64,000 bases of DNA, from the NCBI RefSeq assembly GCF_003660445.1, contig NZ_QZVQ01000002.1, positions 372,001-436,000 of the forward strand, in the 5' to 3' direction. The notes under the pieces are model-generated. The model had not been told where the DNA came from, made no database searches, and saw only the letters and a list, made by a program, of their open reading frames with translations. The DNA comes from Croceibacterium ferulae. GTDB lineage: Bacteria > Pseudomonadota > Alphaproteobacteria > Sphingomonadales > Sphingomonadaceae. The translations under genes were made by a program, and so were the position numbers. Of this stretch, positions 26,303 to 34,031 are shown in pieces; position 1 is the first letter of the stretch, and every line of letters starts with the position of its first letter.

Positions 26303-27499
26303 ATGTCGAGAACAAGAATTCTGACCGCCGCGGCACGCCCCTTGCAGGCGCTGTTCGTCAGTGACGCATTCGGAGGCATCCTGTTGATCGCGGTCGCCAT
26401 ACTGGCGATCGCGGCGGCCAATTCCAGCCTGTCCGAAGCCTACCACCACCTGTTCCATGGGCAACTGGCCTGGACGCCGGTGCCGAAGCTCGACTCGTTG
26501 CATCTGTGGATCAACGATGCGCTGATGGCGATCTTCTTCTTCGTCGTCGGACTGGAAGTGAAGCGGGAGATCGTTTCCGGCGCGCTGGCCGACCCACGCA
26601 GCCGGCGCCTGCCGGTGCTGGCGGCCGTCGCCGGGATGGCGGTTCCGGCGGTGATCTTCCTGCAGTTTGTCGGCGGCGACCCGGTGCTGATACGCGGTTG
26701 GGCGATCCCGGCCGCCACGGACATCGCCTTTGCCATGGGGGTCATCGGCCTGCTGGGCAGCCGCGTGCCGGCATCGCTGCGCCTGTTCCTGCTGACGGTC
26801 GCTATCGTGGACGATATCGGCGCGGTGCTGGTCATTGCGTTGTTCTACACCGCCTCGATCGATCTGGGCTGGCTGATCGGTTCGGCCGTGGTGCTTGCCG
26901 GGCTGATCGCCATGAACCGGATGCGGGTGGACAGCCTGCTGCCGTTCATCCTGGGCGCGTTGCTGCTGTGGGTCTGCGTGCTCTATTCGGGGGTCCACGC
27001 CACCATCGCCGGCGTCGTGGCCGCCCTGACGATCCCCATGCACCGGCGCGACGGAAGCGCCATGCTGATGAAGGTGGAACATGCGCTGGTCGGCTGGAAC
27101 GCCTACCTGGTGGTGCCCCTGTTCGGCTTCGCCAATGCCGGTGTGGCGCTCGGCGCGATGGGGCTGGACGCCTTCAGCGATCCGCTGCCCCTGGCTGTGG
27201 GCGCAGGCCTGGTGATCGGCAAGCAGCTGGGCATTTTCACCAGCGTGGCGATCGCCGACCGGATCGGCTTTGCCAAGCGGCCGGCCGGGGCCAGCTGGGG
27301 TCAGCTGTGGGGCACCAGCGTGCTGTGCGGGATCGGCTTCACCATGAGCCTGTTCATCAGCGCCCTGGCCTTCCCCCGCTATCCGCTGCTGGTGGAAGAG
27401 GCGAAGCTGGGCATTCTGGCGGGATCGGCACTTTCGGCCGTGCTTGGCTACATCATCCTGCGGGTGGTCACGCCAGCGCCTGCCCGCGCGCGAGCGTGA
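26303..27499 (+). CDS. nhaA: Na+/H+ antiporter NhaA
   Basis: 398 residues from the ATG at 26303 (an upstream in-frame ATG at 26264 adds only a non-conserved stretch). About twelve membrane spans. The ion-binding residues are present: Asp140 in AATDIAFAMG and the adjacent pair Asp170-Asp171 in AIVDDIGA, corresponding to E. coli Asp133 and Asp163-Asp164. VVGLEVKREIVSG near residue 82 and GIGFTMSLFISALAF near the C-terminus are family signatures. It exports sodium in exchange for protons and helps with salt and alkaline stress, fitting a marine or brackish lifestyle. It diverges from the NfrB-like gene across 147 bases. Confidence 0.95.
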   Translation: MSRTRILTAAARPLQALFVSDAFGGILLIAVAILAIAAANSSLSEAYHHLFHGQLAWTPVPKLDSLHLWINDALMAIFFFVVGLEVKREIVSGALADPRSRRLPVLAAVAGMAVPAVIFLQFVGGDPVLIRGWAIPAATDIAFAMGVIGLLGSRVPASLRLFLLTVAIVDDIGAVLVIALFYTASIDLGWLIGSAVVLAGLIAMNRMRVDSLLPFILGALLLWVCVLYSGVHATIAGVVAALTIPMHRRDGSAMLMKVEHALVGWNAYLVVPLFGFANAGVALGAMGLDAFSDPLPLAVGAGLVIGKQLGIFTSVAIADRIGFAKRPAGASWGQLWGTSVLCGIGFTMSLFISALAFPRYPLLVEEAKLGILAGSALSAVLGYIILRVVTPAPARARA

Positions 27500-27511
27500 C
27501 CAGAGTCGCCG

Positions 27512-27835
27512 TTACAGGCGGTTGACGGGCGCGTCTTCGCCCAGATCCTCGAACCAGGCCTCCACCGGGCCGGTCAGCTTCAGCGTCAGCGGCCGACCCT
27601 TGCGATCCATCGCCTTGCCGGCCTGCACCCGCACCCAGCTTTCGGGAATGCAATATTCCTCGATATTGGTGCGCACCGTGCCCTTGAACCGGATGCCCAC
27701 GCCGCGGCGCAGCACTGTTTCGTCAAAAAACGGGCTGGCCGGGTCGATCGCCAGCCGGTCGGGCGGGGTCGTGGCGCCTTGCGCGGTGGTGTCGGGCTGG
27801 CTTTCGGCCGCGGGAGGCATGTCCTGTTCGTTCAT
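27512..27835 (-). CDS. DUF3297 family protein
   Basis: 107 residues from the ATG at 27835; a GTG at 27853 is an alternative start. The conserved core runs from PDRLAIDPASPFFDE through RGVGIRFKGTVRTNIEEYCI, SWVRVQAGKAMDRKGRPLTL and KLTGPVEAWFED. The family is small, widespread in proteobacteria and of unknown function. The N-terminal 35 residues are Gln/Pro/Thr-rich and look disordered. It converges on nhaA 12 bases away. Confidence 0.85.
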   Translation of the reverse strand: MNEQDMPPAAESQPDTTAQGATTPPDRLAIDPASPFFDETVLRRGVGIRFKGTVRTNIEEYCIPESWVRVQAGKAMDRKGRPLTLKLTGPVEAWFEDLGEDAPVNRL

Positions 27836-27868
27836 GATTGAGGCCGCTGACACGCGCCGGCGGCAAAA

Positions 27869-28231
27869 TCAATATTGGGGCGGCGGGGTTTCGGCGGGAG
27901 CCTCGCCCGGAAGAGACGGCGCCTCGTCCGGAACGGAGCCGGGCTCGTCGATGTCACCGCCGTCCGGGAACACTTCCGGCGGCGGGGCCGGCTCGATCGG
28001 ATTGGGTGTGTCGGGGACCACCTCGTCCGGCGTAGCACCGGGCTGCAGTTCCTCGTCCTCGGCCGAGCGGTCGCCATCCCACAGCACGCTGCCGGGCGAA
28101 TCACTGTCTCCATCCGCGTCGGTCAGGGTGGCGGCATCCTGGGCACTGGCATGCCCGTCCAGCGCCGGCGGGGTTGCAGGCGGGATGCTGGGCGTACCGT
28201 AATCGTCGGCGGAATAGATGGGGTCGGCCAT
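27869..28231 (-). CDS. Hypothetical acidic, proline-rich protein
   Basis: 120 residues from the ATG at 28231, which has a strong AAAGGAG about 7 bases upstream. The chain is dominated by Asp, Glu, Pro, Ala and Gly (for example DADGDSDSPGS), with no hydrophobic segment, so it is probably disordered and strongly negatively charged. I recognise no family. The good ribosome binding site and the intact frame argue that it is real. It lies between DUF3297 and tRNA-Leu, on the strand opposite to the tRNA. Confidence 0.6.
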   Translation of the reverse strand: MADPIYSADDYGTPSIPPATPPALDGHASAQDAATLTDADGDSDSPGSVLWDGDRSAEDEELQPGATPDEVVPDTPNPIEPAPPPEVFPDGGDIDEPGSVPDEAPSLPGEAPAETPPPQY

Positions 28232-28371
28232 GGGAAGCACTCCTTTCCCAACCAAACGTGATGCAGGGCACACGCGTTCCCCACAGCGGGTTGCCCTTTC
28301 CGGTCCAGCCGATTAAGGGCGCAGGCTTCGCATCGCAGGTGTCTCGCCTGCTGCGCTTCGTCGTGATCCGT

Positions 28372-28456
28372 GCGGGCGTGGCGGAACTGGTAGACGCGCT
28401 GGATTTAGGTTCCAGTATCGCAAGATGTGGGGGTTCGAGTCCCTTCGCCCGCACCA
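28372..28456 (+). tRNA. tRNA-Leu (anticodon UAG)
   Basis: 85 bases with CCA encoded. The acceptor stem GCGGGCG pairs perfectly with CGCCCGC. The anticodon stem CTGGA/TCCAG encloses the loop TTTAGGT, giving anticodon UAG, which reads CUN leucine codons. The D arm GCGGAACTGGTAGACGC and an extended variable arm (TATCGCAAGATGT region) are as expected for a class II leucine tRNA, and the T arm contains GGTTCGAGTCC. It lies 64 bases upstream of tig. Confidence 0.97.
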
Positions 28457-28520
28457 GCGCAGCCGTCGCCGCCGTTCCGCCGAGGTGCCCCGTTCGCTTA
28501 TGTGTGGAAGGCTTGTTTGA

Positions 28521-30095
28521 ATGCAGATCGTCGAGACCACGAATGAAGGCCTGAAGCGCGCCTATACGCTGACGATTCCGGCCGGCGAGATCGAGGCACG
28601 CATCGATGCGGAGATCCAGAAGGTCGCCCCGCAGGTGAAGATGCCCGGTTTCCGCCCCGGCAAGGTGCCGGCCAACCTGGTGCGCAAGATGCACGGGGAG
28701 GCCATCCACGCCGATGCCCTGAACACCACCCTGCGGGAGTCAGTGGACACGCTGCTGCGTGACAAGCAGCTGCGCCCGGCGCTGCAGCCCAAGGTCGACA
28801 TGGCCGAGGGGTATGAGCAGGGCAAGGATGCCGAGCTGACCGTCGAGCTGGAAGTGCTGCCCGACATCGCGGCACCGGCCGTGGACGGCCTGACGCTGGA
28901 AAAGCTGATCGTGCCCGCCACGGACGAAGCGGTGGAAGCCGCCATCCGCCAGCTGGCCGACCGGCAGAAGAGCTACACCGATGCGCCCGAAGGCCACGCG
29001 GCCGAGGACGGCAACCAGCTGATTATCGACTTCACCGGCAGCATCGACGGTGTCGAGTTCGAAGGCGGCAAGGCCGAGGACCAGCCGCTGGTGATCGGTT
29101 CCGGTCAGTTCATCCCCGGATTCGAGGAGCAGCTGTCGGGTGCCAAGGCCGGTGAGGAAAAGACCATCACCGTGACCTTCCCCGCCGACTATCCGGCGGA
29201 GAACCTGAAGGGCAAGGACGCCGAGTTCGCCATCACCGTGAAGGCGGTGAAGGTCGAAAGCGAGACGGTGATCGACGACGAGCTCGCCAAGAACTTCGGC
29301 CTGGAAGGCCTCGACAAGCTGAAGGAGCTGATGAAGGCCCAGGTCGAGCAGGAAACTGCCGGCCTGACCCGCACGCAGATGAAGCGTCAGCTGCTGGACC
29401 GTCTGGCCGCCGATCACGACTTCGCCGTGCCGCCGAGCATGGTGGAAGCCGAGTTCAACCAGATCTGGCAGCAGCTGGAAGCGGAGATCGCGCGCGAGGA
29501 CGACCCCGAGGCCGCCCGTGCCGAGATCGAGGGTGAGAAGGACGATTACCGCCGCATTGCCGAGCGCCGCGTGCGCCTGGGCCTGCTGCTGTCCGAGATC
29601 GGCCAGGCCAATGGCGTGGAGATCAGCCAGCAGGAAATGGGCATGCTGGTGCAGCAGGCGGCGCAGCAGTACCGCCCGCAGGATCGCGAGCGTTTCGTCG
29701 AGTTCGTGCGCAACGATCCGATGGCCCTCGCCCAGCTGCGTGCGCCTCTCTACGAGGACAAGGTTGTCGATTTCCTGTTCGACAAGGCCGAGGTGACCGA
29801 GCGTGAAGTGACCCGCGAGGAACTGGAAGCCGCGATCGAGGCGGAAGAAGGCGCCGACGCCAAGCCGGCCGCCGACAAGCCCGCCAAGAAGGCTCCGGCC
29901 AAGAAGGCCAAGGCTGATGCCGGGGACGCCCCTGCCGCGGAAGCGGCTGACGAGGGCGAGGCCGAGAAGCCGAAGAAGAAGGCTGCTGCCAAGAAGAAGG
30001 CAGAGCCCGCCGCCGAGGGCGAGGACGCGGCCGACAAGCCCGCGCCCAAGAAGAAGGCTGCGCCGAAGAAGAAGGCCGAAACCGAAGCGGAATAA
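28521..30095 (+). CDS. tig: Trigger factor (ribosome-associated chaperone, peptidyl-prolyl isomerase)
   Basis: A protein of 524 residues, about 90 longer than E. coli trigger factor. The ribosome-binding signature GFRPGKVP is at 43-50. The FKBP-like isomerase domain is at about 160-245 (IIDFTGSIDGVEFEGG, FIPGFEEQLSGAKAGE), and the C-terminal helical arms run to about 440. The last 80 or so residues are a low-complexity Lys/Ala/Glu/Pro tail (KKAPAKKAKADAG and similar repeats) that is probably disordered. The protein binds nascent chains at the ribosomal exit. In many proteobacteria tig is followed by clpP and clpX; here two redox-related genes lie between. Confidence 0.95.
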   Translation: MQIVETTNEGLKRAYTLTIPAGEIEARIDAEIQKVAPQVKMPGFRPGKVPANLVRKMHGEAIHADALNTTLRESVDTLLRDKQLRPALQPKVDMAEGYEQGKDAELTVELEVLPDIAAPAVDGLTLEKLIVPATDEAVEAAIRQLADRQKSYTDAPEGHAAEDGNQLIIDFTGSIDGVEFEGGKAEDQPLVIGSGQFIPGFEEQLSGAKAGEEKTITVTFPADYPAENLKGKDAEFAITVKAVKVESETVIDDELAKNFGLEGLDKLKELMKAQVEQETAGLTRTQMKRQLLDRLAADHDFAVPPSMVEAEFNQIWQQLEAEIAREDDPEAARAEIEGEKDDYRRIAERRVRLGLLLSEIGQANGVEISQQEMGMLVQQAAQQYRPQDRERFVEFVRNDPMALAQLRAPLYEDKVVDFLFDKAEVTEREVTREELEAAIEAEEGADAKPAADKPAKKAPAKKAKADAGDAPAAEAADEGEAEKPKKKAAAKKKAEPAAEGEDAADKPAPKKKAAPKKKAETEAE

Positions 30096-30106
30096 GTTCG
30101 CTGCGC

Positions 30107-30140
30107 CCGCCATCCCGGTGCATTGTGCCCGGGATGGCGG
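30107..30140. terminator. Stem-loop between convergent tig and the glutaredoxin-MauE gene
   Basis: A 12-base perfect stem (CCGCCATCCCGG with its complement) closes a 10-base loop, starting 12 bases after the tig stop codon. There is no clear run of T on either side, so it may be a bidirectional or Rho-assisted terminator. Confidence 0.55.
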
Positions 30141-30164
30141 CGTTGCCGTGCTGTGCCGCTGCTG

Positions 30165-30929
30165 TCAGGCAGTTGCGCCCATCCACACGGCCCCCATCCA
30201 CACGGCCATTGCGATCATCATCAGGTTCTCTGTCAGTGACAGGAACCCCAAGGGCACGTTGCTGGCGCCGCCTACGCAGGCGCATTTCAGCTCCCGCCGG
30301 TCGATATAGACCGCCTTCACGACCGACACCGCCCCGATCGTGCCGATGAACAGCGCGATGGGCGCCGACAGCCAGGTCAGCACCCCCGCAATCATCAGCA
30401 CACCCGCAACCGCTTCGGCGAAGGGGTAGATATACGAATACGGCACCCAGCGCTTCGCCAGCAGGTCGTAGTTCAGGAACATCGTCGCGAAGCTCTCGAC
30501 ATTCTGCAACTTCAGCAATGCCAGCACGGCCATGCTGAAGCCGATGAACCACTCCCCTGCGCGCATGGTGAACATCGTCCCGTAGGCAGCATGGCTGGCC
30601 GCCAGCGCCATCAGGGCAGTGAGCGCGAACAGCGCAGCCACCGGCCTGTAAGTGGTGGCCTTTGGATCAGGGACGCTCTTGCCGAGATGCCGGCGCAGGT
30701 CATCATACCCCCCGACCCGCTTCCCCGCGATGAAGATCTGCGGCGTCGTCCGGACTCCATGCTCGGTCTTGAACGCGTCCGTTTCCTCCCGCGTGCGCAA
30801 CCAATGATCCTCGACCACATAGCCCTCCCTGCGCAGGAGATCCCTGGCCTTCAGGCCGAAGGGACAGACATGCTTGTCCATCACCATGCGGTAAAGGATG
30901 GCGCGGCGGGGTTCGTTCGGTGAGGTCAT
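30165..30929 (-). CDS. Glutaredoxin fused to a MauE/DoxX-like membrane domain
   Basis: A protein of 254 residues. Residues 8-83 form a glutaredoxin fold with a monothiol-type active site CPFG (Cys22) instead of CPYC, plus the cis-proline segment TTPQIFIAG and GGYDDL. Four to five membrane spans follow (about 97-118, 125-145, 166-187, 189-207, 226-250), resembling MauE/DoxX redox-associated proteins. A CAC pair (Cys216, Cys218) lies between the last spans in ELKCACVGGASNVPLG. It probably passes electrons or thiol ligands across the inner membrane; the substrate is unknown. It is transcribed divergently from a MerR regulator, from a mer-type promoter. The fusion of a cytosolic thiol domain to a membrane Cys pair is the notable feature. 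Confidence 0.82.
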   Translation of the reverse strand: MTSPNEPRRAILYRMVMDKHVCPFGLKARDLLRREGYVVEDHWLRTREETDAFKTEHGVRTTPQIFIAGKRVGGYDDLRRHLGKSVPDPKATTYRPVAALFALTALMALAASHAAYGTMFTMRAGEWFIGFSMAVLALLKLQNVESFATMFLNYDLLAKRWVPYSYIYPFAEAVAGVLMIAGVLTWLSAPIALFIGTIGAVSVVKAVYIDRRELKCACVGGASNVPLGFLSLTENLMMIAMAVWMGAVWMGATA

Positions 30930-30968
30930 GGCGGCAGCTTTCGACTGGGATCCGGTGCTCTGCCACCC

Positions 30969-30999
30969 ATATAGGGTCCGTAGTATGGTACGGAGTCAA
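30969..30999 (-). promoter_or_regulatory. mer-type promoter/operator for the glutaredoxin-MauE gene
   Basis: Read on the minus strand, -35 TTGACT (30994-30999) and -10 CTATAT (30969-30974) are separated by 19 bases, the over-long spacing that MerR proteins correct by twisting DNA. The spacer carries the dyad CCGTA-6-TACGG (30978-30993). The -35 and left half-site, TTGACTCCGTAC, match the Tn501 mer promoter as I recall it. The expected transcript start is about 30-35 bases before the ATG at 30929. The regulator's own ATG lies only 3 bases beyond the -35. Confidence 0.82.
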
Positions 31000-31002
31000 C
31001 CG

Positions 31003-31416
31003 ATGTCTGGAATGACGATCGCCGGGCTGGCCCGCGCGGCGGAAGTAAGTGTCGAGACGGTGCGATATTATCAGCGGCGTGGACTGCTCACCACGCCGGA
31101 GCGTCCCGCTGGCGCCGGGCAGGCGGGTGGCATCCGCCGCTATGGCGACGAGCATGTCCGCCGCCTTCGCTTTGTCCGTTCCGCGCAGGCGGCGGGGTTC
31201 ACGCTGGAGCAGATCGGCGAGTTGCTGGCGCTGGACGCGACCGAGGACCGGGCACGGGCGCGCGAACTCGCCAGGGAGCGGATCGCCGCACTGGACGCCA
31301 GGATCGGGGAGCTGGAGAAAGCCCGGGCTTCGCTGCAACGGCTCGCCCATGAATGCAGCACCGGTTCGGCCGGACCTTGCCCGATCCTGACCTCCTTCGA
31401 GCATCGCGCAGACTGA
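31003..31416 (+). CDS. MerR-family regulator, mercury-sensor subgroup without the middle cysteine
   Basis: 137 residues from the ATG at 31003 (31012 is also possible). The DNA-binding winged helix is at about 5-70 (IAGLARAAEVSVETVRYYQRR, then GIRRYGDEHVRRLRFVRSAQ), followed by the long dimer helix. The end of the protein has Cys118 and Cys126 in ECSTGSAGPCPIL, corresponding to the two metal-binding cysteines near the C-terminus of Tn501 MerR. The third cysteine (Cys82 in Tn501, contributed by the other subunit) is absent; the aligned place is near Asp82-Arg83. It probably controls the divergent glutaredoxin-MauE gene through the operator between them. The inducer is unknown. Confidence 0.88.
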   Translation: MSGMTIAGLARAAEVSVETVRYYQRRGLLTTPERPAGAGQAGGIRRYGDEHVRRLRFVRSAQAAGFTLEQIGELLALDATEDRARARELARERIAALDARIGELEKARASLQRLAHECSTGSAGPCPILTSFEHRAD

Positions 31417-31521
31417 GGAGGCGGTCGCCCGGATCGCCTTCGCGCCCGCTGGCTGCAAAGCCACTTGAACCGGCGGCTGGCAGGGGCGACATAGGCGCCC
31501 TGTTTGACGGAAGGGTTTGCA

Positions 31522-32214
31522 ATGATCGACGTGTTTGGCGACGCCTATGGTGCACAGGGGCAGTTCCGGCAGGATCCGGTAACAGGTGCCCTGGTGCCGG
31601 TGGTCGTGGAAAGCACCAGCCGGGGCGAGCGCAGCTTCGACATCTTCAGCCGCCTGCTGCGCGAGCGTATCGTATTCGTGACCGGTCAGGTGGAGGACAA
31701 CATGGCGTCCCTGATCGTGGCTCAGCTGCTGTTCCTGGAAAGCGAGAACAGCCAGGACATCTCCATGTACATCAACTCGCCCGGTGGCGTGGTGACGGCC
31801 GGCATGGCGATTCACGACACGATGCAGTACATCAAGCCCAAGGTCCGCACCGTGTGCGTCGGCCAGGCCGCGAGCATGGGCAGCTTCCTGCTGGCCGCGG
31901 GGGAGCCGGGCATGCGCGTGGCGCTGCCCAACGCCCGGATCATGGTCCACCAGCCCAGCGGCGGCGCACGGGGCATGGCATCGGACATCGAGATCCAGGC
32001 GCGGGAGATCCTGCGCATCCGCAAGCGGATGAACGATCTGTATGTGGAATATACCGGCCGCACGCTGGAAGAGATCGAACGGGCGATGGACCGCGATACC
32101 TTCCTGGAGGCGGAAGAGGCGCTGAAGTTCGGTCTGGTCGACAAGGTGTTCGCTCACCGGCCGAAGGATCAGGAGACCGGCAAGGAAACCGGCTCCGGCG
32201 GGGCGCCGGAGTAA
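31522..32214 (+). CDS. clpP: ATP-dependent Clp protease proteolytic subunit
   Basis: 230 residues from the ATG at 31522, with GGAAGGG 6 bases upstream; an earlier ATG at 31504 is less well placed. The catalytic triad is visible: Ser118 in GQAASMGSF, His143 in MVHQPSGG, and an Asp near 192 in MDRDTF. The N-terminal propeptide-like extension of about 20 residues is longer than in E. coli. ClpP forms two stacked heptamers that degrade proteins delivered by ClpX or ClpA. The C-terminal Lys/Glu/Gly-rich tail is variable. clpX follows after 280 bases. Confidence 0.96.
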   Translation: MIDVFGDAYGAQGQFRQDPVTGALVPVVVESTSRGERSFDIFSRLLRERIVFVTGQVEDNMASLIVAQLLFLESENSQDISMYINSPGGVVTAGMAIHDTMQYIKPKVRTVCVGQAASMGSFLLAAGEPGMRVALPNARIMVHQPSGGARGMASDIEIQAREILRIRKRMNDLYVEYTGRTLEEIERAMDRDTFLEAEEALKFGLVDKVFAHRPKDQETGKETGSGGAPE

Positions 32215-32360
32215 GCCCCACGGCACTTCCGCGCTTTCCTACAGGCAAGCGCCTGCGCCATGCGGATGAGCGATGGCGGCGAATCGGCCCGTCGTGCCTG
32301 CGCTGCAGGCCGGCGCGCCGCAGTTCACCGGCAGCGAAGTGTAACCTTATGGCAAGCCTC

Positions 32361-32382
32361 CGGGCCGATGAAGGTCGGCCCG
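32361..32382. other. Stem-loop in the clpP-clpX intergenic region
   Basis: An 8-base perfect stem (CGGGCCGA and TCGGCCCG) encloses a 6-base loop within the 280-base gap between clpP and clpX. No T run follows. It could partly terminate clpP transcripts or stabilise an mRNA end. The rest of the gap becomes A/T-richer toward clpX and may hold its own promoter, but no confident -35/-10 pair was found. Confidence 0.4.
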
Positions 32383-32494
32383 GGGATCACAAGTTTGCCC
32401 AGAATTGCTATTGCGCCACCGCACCTTACATTTGCGATGGCAAATCCCTCCAACCGAATCGTCGGGCATGCCTGCCCGGGATCAGGACGAGAGC

Positions 32495-33763
32495 ATGACT
32501 AAATTGAGCGGATCGGACAGCAAGAGCACCCTTTACTGCAGCTTCTGCGGCAAGAGCCAGCACGAGGTTCGCAAGCTGATTGCCGGCCCGACCGTGTTCA
32601 TCTGCGATGAATGCGTCGAGCTGTGCAACGACATCATCCGGGAAGAGGCCAAGGGCGGCATCGCCGGGCGCAAGGACGGCGAGGTAACCTCCCCGCGCGA
32701 GATCTGCGACACGCTGAACGATTACGTGATCGGTCAGGACAAGGCCAAGCGCGTGCTCTCCGTCGCGGTGCACAACCACTACAAGCGGCTGAAGCACAGC
32801 GGCAAGTCGGGCGATGTCGAGCTGGCGAAGTCGAACATCCTGCTGATCGGACCCACCGGCAGCGGCAAGACGCTGCTGGCGCAGACGCTGGCGCGTACCT
32901 TCGACGTGCCCTTTACCATGGCCGACGCCACCACGCTGACGGAAGCCGGCTATGTGGGCGAGGATGTGGAGAACATCATCCTGAAGCTGCTGCAGGCCAG
33001 CGACTACAATGTCGAAAAGGCGCAGCAGGGCATCGTCTACATCGACGAGATCGACAAGATAACGCGCAAGGCGGAAAACCCCTCGATCACCCGCGACGTA
33101 TCGGGCGAAGGCGTGCAGCAGGCGCTGCTGAAGCTGATGGAAGGCACCACCGCCAGCGTGCCGCCGCAGGGCGGGCGCAAGCATCCGCAGCAGGAATTCC
33201 TGCAGGTGGATACGACGAACATCCTGTTCATCTGCGGCGGCGCCTTTGCCGGTCTGGAGAAGATCATCGGTGATCGCCTGCAGAAGCGCTCGATCGGCTT
33301 CGGCGCGCATGTCGCCGACCCGGATCAGCGCAAGGTCGGCGAGATGCTGATGAGCACGGAGCCGGAGGATCTGCTGCGCTTCGGCCTGATCCCCGAATTC
33401 GTCGGTCGCCTGCCGGTGATCGCCACCCTGCACGACCTGGACGTGCCGGCGCTGGTGATGATCCTGAAGGAGCCCAAGAACGCGCTGGCGAAGCAATATG
33501 CCAAGCTGTTCGAGCTGGAAGATGTGAAGCTGACCTTCACGGACGAGGCGCTGGAAGCGATCGCGAAGAAGGCGATCAAGCGCAAGACCGGTGCCCGCGG
33601 CCTGCGCTCCATCGTCGAGGCGATCCTGCTCGACACCATGTTCGACCTGCCGGGCATGGATGATGTGACCGAAGTGGTGGTCGATCACGAAGTGGTCGAA
33701 GGCCGCAAGGAACCCGTCCGCGTGGTCAGCAGCGAGGGCAAGCAGCAGGAAGCTGCCGCCTGA
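32495..33763 (+). CDS. clpX: ATP-dependent Clp protease ATP-binding subunit ClpX
   Basis: 422 residues from the ATG at 32495, the standard ClpX length and start, with AGGACGAGAG ahead. The N-terminal zinc-binding domain has Cys15, Cys18, Cys37 and Cys40. The AAA+ core carries Walker A GPTGSGKT (about 117-124), Walker [11 protein letters not shown] and the pore loop GYVGEDVE. An IGF loop for docking on ClpP is present as IGFGAHV near residue 268. It unfolds tagged proteins and feeds them to ClpP. A strong terminator follows its stop codon. Confidence 0.97.
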   Translation: MTKLSGSDSKSTLYCSFCGKSQHEVRKLIAGPTVFICDECVELCNDIIREEAKGGIAGRKDGEVTSPREICDTLNDYVIGQDKAKRVLSVAVHNHYKRLKHSGKSGDVELAKSNILLIGPTGSGKTLLAQTLARTFDVPFTMADATTLTEAGYVGEDVENIILKLLQASDYNVEKAQQGIVYIDEIDKITRKAENPSITRDVSGEGVQQALLKLMEGTTASVPPQGGRKHPQQEFLQVDTTNILFICGGAFAGLEKIIGDRLQKRSIGFGAHVADPDQRKVGEMLMSTEPEDLLRFGLIPEFVGRLPVIATLHDLDVPALVMILKEPKNALAKQYAKLFELEDVKLTFTDEALEAIAKKAIKRKTGARGLRSIVEAILLDTMFDLPGMDDVTEVVVDHEVVEGRKEPVRVVSSEGKQQEAAA

Positions 33764-33772
33764 TCAGGCGAG

Positions 33773-33813
33773 TTGAGGGCCGGGCGGCACCGCATGGGCC
33801 GCCCGGCCCTCAA
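33773..33813 (+). terminator. Rho-independent-like terminator after clpX
   Basis: A perfect 16-base stem (TTGAGGGCCGGGCGGC and its complement) with a 9-base loop starts 10 bases after the clpX stop. A short pyrimidine-rich stretch with CCTTTC follows, so termination efficiency is plausible although there is no long T tract. Confidence 0.75.
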
Positions 33814-33893
33814 CCTTTCGTTCACCGCATATCGTCACGTGGCCTAAATACGTCGCCGGCCATGACGCTCCTGCACCCTGCAGGAGCCTCCGA

Positions 33894-34007
33894 TTGCGCC
33901 TTCTCCGACTGCTCCCCGTCCTCGCCTGCGCCCTTGCCCTCGCGGCAGCCCCAGGCGACGTGGCGGCGCATGTCCCTGCGATGATGTCGGTCGGCAGCAA
34001 CGCCTAG
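33894..34007 (+). CDS. Possible 37-residue secreted peptide
   Basis: A TTG at 33894 preceded by AGGAG at a spacing of about 7 bases opens a frame of 37 codons ending in TAG. The product begins MRLLRLLPVLACALALAAA, a textbook signal-peptide pattern, followed by only about 18 residues. It may be a real small secreted peptide, the fossil start of a longer gene, or chance. It lies alone between the clpX terminator and the convergent CDF gene. Confidence 0.35.
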   Translation: MRLLRLLPVLACALALAAAPGDVAAHVPAMMSVGSNA

Positions 34008-34031
34008 CCCGGCAGCGGCAGAGCGGCCGCT

